Of a DNA stretch of 64,000 nt, positions 46,901 to 52,900 are shown in pieces. The stretch lies in assembly GCA_905221605.1 (NCBI GenBank), contig CAJNDS010002346.1, forward strand, positions 1 through 64,000, in the 5' to 3' direction. Position numbers and translations under genes: made by a program. The notes under the pieces were generated by a model that worked only from the letters and a program-made list of their open reading frames with translations, did no database searches and was not told the origin of the DNA. Each line of letters opens with the position of its first letter. Positions within the stretch are counted from its first letter, which is position 1. Source of the stretch: Symbiodinium natans. Lineage: Eukaryota > Sar > Dinophyceae > Suessiales > Symbiodiniaceae.

Positions 46901-49900
46901 AACCCTAAACCCTAAACCCTAAACCCTAAACCCTAAACCCCAAACCCAGCCCTCTGCTTAAATTACGACTTTTAAGGCATTGAAACCTTCAGTCCTCAGC
47001 ACAGAAGCTCTGTGCGCAAGCATTCAAAACCCCGAGGCGCAAGCATGCAAGACACCGAGGCCCATTTGAAGGATTCTGAGAGAGGTTTAGGGTTTAGGGT
47101 TTAGGGTTTAGGGTTTAGAGGGTTCAACGTTTAGGTTCCCGTGTCTCCGCGGGTTTCGCTTGCCCAAGCTCACCTTTCTGCTGACAGGAGGCGGAAGGCA
47201 CGCTGCCAATGGACTGGCCGTAGCAGACGATCTGCCAAGAGGGGTCGCAGCAGCCAACAGGTTGAGGGTTAAGGGTTTAGGGTTTTAGGGTTTAGGGTTT
47301 AGGGTCCAAGGGGTAGCATGCTCTCATGGCTTACAACTTACAACTTTCTGAACATCTTTGAACACCCACTTCAATCCAAGACCTACTTCTCATCAGTCTT
47401 TGGCAACTTCAATGTTGTGGACGACCTGAGACGGCCAAACCTCCTAAACCCTTGTCCCCTTCACGGGCTCAAAAGGATCCTCGCTTAAGTTGCAAAAGGT
47501 TTAGGGTTTAGGGTTTAGGGTTTCGGGTTTAGGGTTTAGCAAAAACACGTTCTACAACAGCAGGCACTTAAGCAGTGGAGTGTCCTGCTCATCTGCGAGG
47601 CTGCAGTCGTTCGACAGGTAATGGTACCTCTGGCGACACTGGACGCCAGTATCAGATGTGGAGACCCTGCCCTCAACCCTCAACCAGTTGCATTCTAGAC
47701 TGTTAGGCTCTTCCCCGCCGTTGAGGGTATATGATAATATACAGCCTAAACCCTAAACTCTAAACTCTAAACCCCAACCCTAAACCCTAAACCCTACACC
47801 CCAAACCCTAGCTAGTTGTTCTAGGTAGACTTTCAGGGGTCTTCGGTTGGGTTACAAGTACCGGTGCTGCGCTCTGATGTAGATTGGGGCTCGGCGAATA
47901 TGCACATGCGCTTCAGGTTTAAGGTTTAGGGTTTAGGGTTTTAGGGTGTAGGGTGTTGGGCTTTGTGCACAGGGTTTAGGGCGATTTCTGGGATCCGTGA
48001 GCACTCGGCTCAAGCCCCCAAGCCCCAGAACTCTAAGCCACCCTCAGCTACCCGAACCCGAAGCCCTAAGCCCCTAAATCCCAACAGCTGAAATATGCTT
48101 TCCTCAAGGTCCTTAGGCAAGCCCATATCCCTGAACCCTTAAGCCCTATCCTAAACATGCGACTCCCAAACCTAAAATCTTCCTGGGCCATCCGGCGCTG
48201 CTTCGATGTCTGCATAGACGTCTGCCTGCAGGCCCCCCCCCCCCCCGCATGCGATACCGGGTTTTGGGGGTTCAGGGCGAAGGGTTTGGGGGTTTACTTC
48301 TTTTTTCTGTTTGGGGGGGGGGGGGGTTGTGGACCCCAAACCCTAAACCCTAAACCCTAAACCCCAAACCCCTAAACTCCAAACCCCAAACCCTAGCAGG
48401 GCTCTAAGGGGCTTTGGGGATTTTGGGTGACCTAAGCCCGCCTCGGAAGGGATGCCAGTGCTCTCACCGTAGCCGGTGTACTCGTAAGCCTTGGGTTGTT
48501 CGGGCTGAGGGCGTAGGGTTTAGGGCTGAGGGCATGGGGTTTAGGGTTGGTCGGGCTGAGGGTTTAGGGTTGTTAACTGTTAGGGATTAGAGTCACAGAT
48601 TTAGGGAACCCTGGACCTTTTAACCCTAAACCCTAAGCCCGAAATATCAGGGTTTAGGACTTGGGCTTAGGGTGCAGCGCGTCGGCGGTTCGTCCCCGAC
48701 TCTGTGACTGAGGGGTCAGGTCCATTCGAACAACAAGCGGCGCCCTGTTACTGGAGCACCCTAACCCTAGGATGCAACTAAAGCATTCCTGAAAGATTTT
48801 GCCAATAAAGGCAAGTCGTAAACATGTCCCAAGGACCTGCCAGGAACCTAAAGCCCAAATAGCCCCAAAGTAATCCTAAACCCAAATGCTAACAACCCGC
48901 AAACAACCCTAAACCCCAAACCCCAAACCCCAAACCCCTAACCCCAAACCCCAAACCCCTAACCCCAAACCCCAAACCCCAAACCCTAAACCCAAAACCC
49001 TAAACCCCAAACCCCAAACCCTAAACCCTAAACCCTAAACCCTAAACCCTAAACCCTAAACCCTGAACCTGTCCAAGGCGTGGGCGAAAACATCGACCTG
49101 TAGTCGGACGCACAGCTCCCTGGCATGGCTGTTACAGGGGCCGGTTTAGGGTTTAGGGTTTCGGGTTTAGGGTTTAGGGATTAGGGATTAGGGTTTAGGG
49201 ATTTTTTGGGTTAGGATTTTTTGGGTTTTTGGGGCCTACGACCATGAGCCACAAAACCCTACGAATCTGTGCTGCAGGGGCTTGTTGGCCCAAAGGAACC
49301 TCCTGGGGAGCACCCGGTTTGGGTGCTGCTTGGTTTGGCTGAAGGTTTGGCTTGGTTTAGCTCGGTCCCAGGCGGTGTATATACTTTGATGATGATAGGT
49401 GTGTCTTGGTTTAGCCCGCCTGATTTGCAAACGCCACGGTCTGTATGACGTAGCTTTGTTTGGAAAGACTCATCTGCGTCTTGAAGCTGCTCTTCTTGAT
49501 CGCAGAAATATCTGCAAAAGAAGGTTCGCACGGCTCAGAAAAAAAGGTGTAGCCGGCCCCATTAGCAAATACAATTTGGGATGTCCCGCCTTATGCTAGC
49601 AGTCCTTACTAGGGATTATAGTATGATCCCTATTAAGGACTGCTTGTATAAGGGGGAACATCCCAAAACACAATGGTCGTGCGACTGGGGGTGGAAAAGA
49701 TGTCTCTCGAACAATTCCTGAAAAACCCTAAACCCTAAACCCTAAACCCTAAACCCTAAACCCTAAACCCTAAACCCTAAACCCTGTTCTTAAGGGAGGG
49801 GGGGTTAAGGGGGGTTAGGTACCTAGGGAACCTCAGGGTACCTAGGGAACCTTAGGGAAGCTTAGGGGAGCTTTAGGGAATAGTACGGAGAAATAGGGAA

Positions 49901-52900
49901 CCTTGGGTTATATACCCCCCTTGAACCCCACTCCCTTAAGAACACTATAACCCAGAATGGGCATGAGCCCTGAAGCCAATACATCCTCAACCCCCCCTTA
50001 AACTCAAACCCAAAGCCCCAAACGAAAAAACCCCAAACCCCAAACCCCAAACCCCAAACCCTAAACCCGAAACCCTAAACCCTAAAGCCTAAACCCTTTA
50101 GTGTTTAGGGTTGAGGTCTTCAGGATCAGGTTGGAGTTCTAGGGTTCAGGAACTGCCAGGCAGACTGGACAAACATCCCAAACCGTAAGCCCTAAGCCCT
50201 AAGCCCTAAACCCTAAACCCTAAACCCCGAACCCCAAACCCTAAACCCTAAACCCTAAACATCACGGAAGCATGTCTTGCCTGAGATGCTGGAACATGAT
50301 ACCGATGTCGGTGCTGTTCCCGTGGCTGAAGAGGAGAGTCCTGCACAAACCCAGGAACAGGATCAGAACCCTGGGTTTAGGGGTTTAGGGTTTAGGGGTT
50401 TAGGGGTTTAGGGTTTAGGGTTAAGGTTTAGGGTTTAGGGTTTAGGGTTTAAGGCTTGGGATGTTCCCCCTTATACTAACAGTCCGTAAAAGGGATCACA
50501 GCACCCCCCCCCCCCCCCCCCCCCCCCATTATAATCCTATTAAGTGCTGTTAGTATAAGGGGGAACGTCCCAAGGTTTCGCCACAAGCCTTGCGCCGAAC
50601 AACGCAACATCCTGAAACCCCGAACCCTAAACCCCAAACCCTGAACCCTAAAGCTTGGATGATAGGCTGTTCTTGGCATTGTCTACTGTTTGCTTAACCC
50701 CCCCCCCCCGGGCACAAAAAAAAAAACAATAAACAAAGACAAAAAAACAAACAAAGGATAATACTCTTCCGTATCAGGGTACTATAGGGATTATTTATCG
50801 TGTTTTTTTTGGGGTTCTTAAGCCTGAACCCTAGACCCTAAACCCTAAACCCAAAACCCAAAACCTAAACCCTAAACCCTAAACCCCAAACCCTTTCAGA
50901 TGGTTCTTAAGCCTGAACCCTAACCCTAAAACCCTAAACCCTAAACCCTAAACCCTCAAGTACCCTAAAACAGTAGTTGTTGGTTGGGCTTCGGGGCTTC
51001 AACCATCCCTGGCTTAAGCCCAACCGAAATTCCAAGGCGTTCATCCCAAGCCTGGCTGTTGTGACGGTCTGTTGCAGTTTAGGGTTTAGGGTTTAGGGTT
51101 TAGGGTGTAGGGTTTAGGGTTTAGGGTCTGGGGTTTAGGGTTTAGGGTTTAGGGTTTAGGGTTTAGTTGGCAAACAAGCTCTGCCGACCATCCTGCTCCC
51201 CCTCGTCATGGGCTTCCCTTAGCATGGTTTCCCTTCGCAAATTGCAGGCTGCAAGAAGTGCCTGCCCTGTCCTACCCTCAACGCAATCTAACACCTACAC
51301 GCAAGAACCTGAACCCTAAATCATAAACGGTTTGAATGGTCTGAGCCCGAAAAAACCCTGAATCCTAAAACATCTAAGAGTCTAAACCCTCAACAGCGTG
51401 AACCCTATACCTTGCACCCTGATCCTCAAACCCCTTACCCTGAACCGCCTGAGGCCTTAACCCCAAACTCTAAACACTAAACCCTAAACAACCTCTGAAA
51501 GGTTGAGTCCTGCTAGAGTCGGCGCGCTTGAAGTGGAAGCCGATGATCACATTGCCCCTGGGCAGAGGACATGGCTTGGGGTTTAGGGTTTAGGGTTTAG
51601 GATTCAGGGTTTAGGGTTTAGGTTCGGGGTGTAGGGTGTAGGGTTTAGGGTTTGGGGTTTAGAGTTTAGAGATTTGGGGGCAGGGCTTCGGCTACCCGAG
51701 CTGGGGAGCCATGCTTAAGTTTTTTAAGCGGCCCCAGGCTAGGGAATTAGGGTTGATGGGTCTATAAATAGGGTCTTTCAACGTAAACACATACAAGATA
51801 TATGTAAATATGAATGATTAAAAAATAACCATAAAGATAAGTATATACAGCCAAGAAATATGAATGAGTATATATTGCCGATAAACTGATAGAATATAAT
51901 CAAGCAGAGGGAACACAAATTCTCGAACTCTCCATCTAGTACTGGTATGTGACCCACTATGTGAAATCCATCCTTCATCCTTCCCCTAAACCCCAGACCC
52001 TAAACCCTAGTCCCCGAATCATAGACCCCAAGTGACCCCAAGCCCCAAGACCCAAACCTCAAAACCATAAACCCTCCAAACCATAACCCCCCCCCCCCCC
52101 CCCCCTAAAACCATAAACCCTAAGCCCCTACACCTTAACCCTCAAAACCATAAAGCCCCCAAAAACATAAACCCCCCTACACCCCTTCAACCCCCCTAAA
52201 CCCTAAACCCTAAACCCTAAATCCGGGGACCGCCAGAGCTTCGGATCTGAAGGCTGCAGCACCCGTTGAACAGTGGAGCAAGGGTTGGTTTTAGGGTTAA
52301 GTTTAGGGGTTTCGGCTTCTTGCGGACTTTTTGGCTCTAAACCCTAAACCCTAAACCCTAAACCCTAAACCCTAAACCCTAAAGCCTAGACCCTAAACCC
52401 TAAACCCTCAACTCCCGAAGGGAGCCTATTGACTATCAGATGGCTAGTACAGGCTCCTCGTTTTGGTTCGCGTAAGATAGCGTAAGCGAAGAGTCCCGCT
52501 CAGAGAAACAACCCTAAACCCTAAACCCTAAACCCTAAACCCTAAACCCTAAACCGTAAACCCTAAACCCTAATTAGCGTTGTTCAGGCTGGCTATACCT
52601 CAAAGCACGAGAAGAACCCCCCTAAATCCTGTAAACTGCAGGAATATCATGCGATTTTGAGTGTTTCTGGCCACCGCGCTTCCGCGTCCACATCCGCACA
52701 GTGTCCACCACGATTCCCTGGACGGTTTGCATACTGGCATGGCGCAAGGGTTTCGGGTTTCGGGTTTTCTGATATATGCTAAATTTGCATCGACAAAACA
52801 TGCTTCAACACTCGCAGTCATTTGTAGCCCGGACTATGTACAGCTGATATTCGAGTGAGTTTCGTGTTCAAGGATGTTTTTGGGGCGTCAAACGAGCTTG

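Noticed and set aside
47860-47910. HRYL as a tiny hydrolase exon
   Set aside because: The phase does not connect to the next exon, while RYHYLSNDCSLADEQ at 47629-47585 fits on both sides.
49590-49659. Family A hairpin as a proven introner
   Set aside because: Splicing it out gives an open frame, but the region is inside an intron of the anchored hydrolase, so coding continuity is not established.
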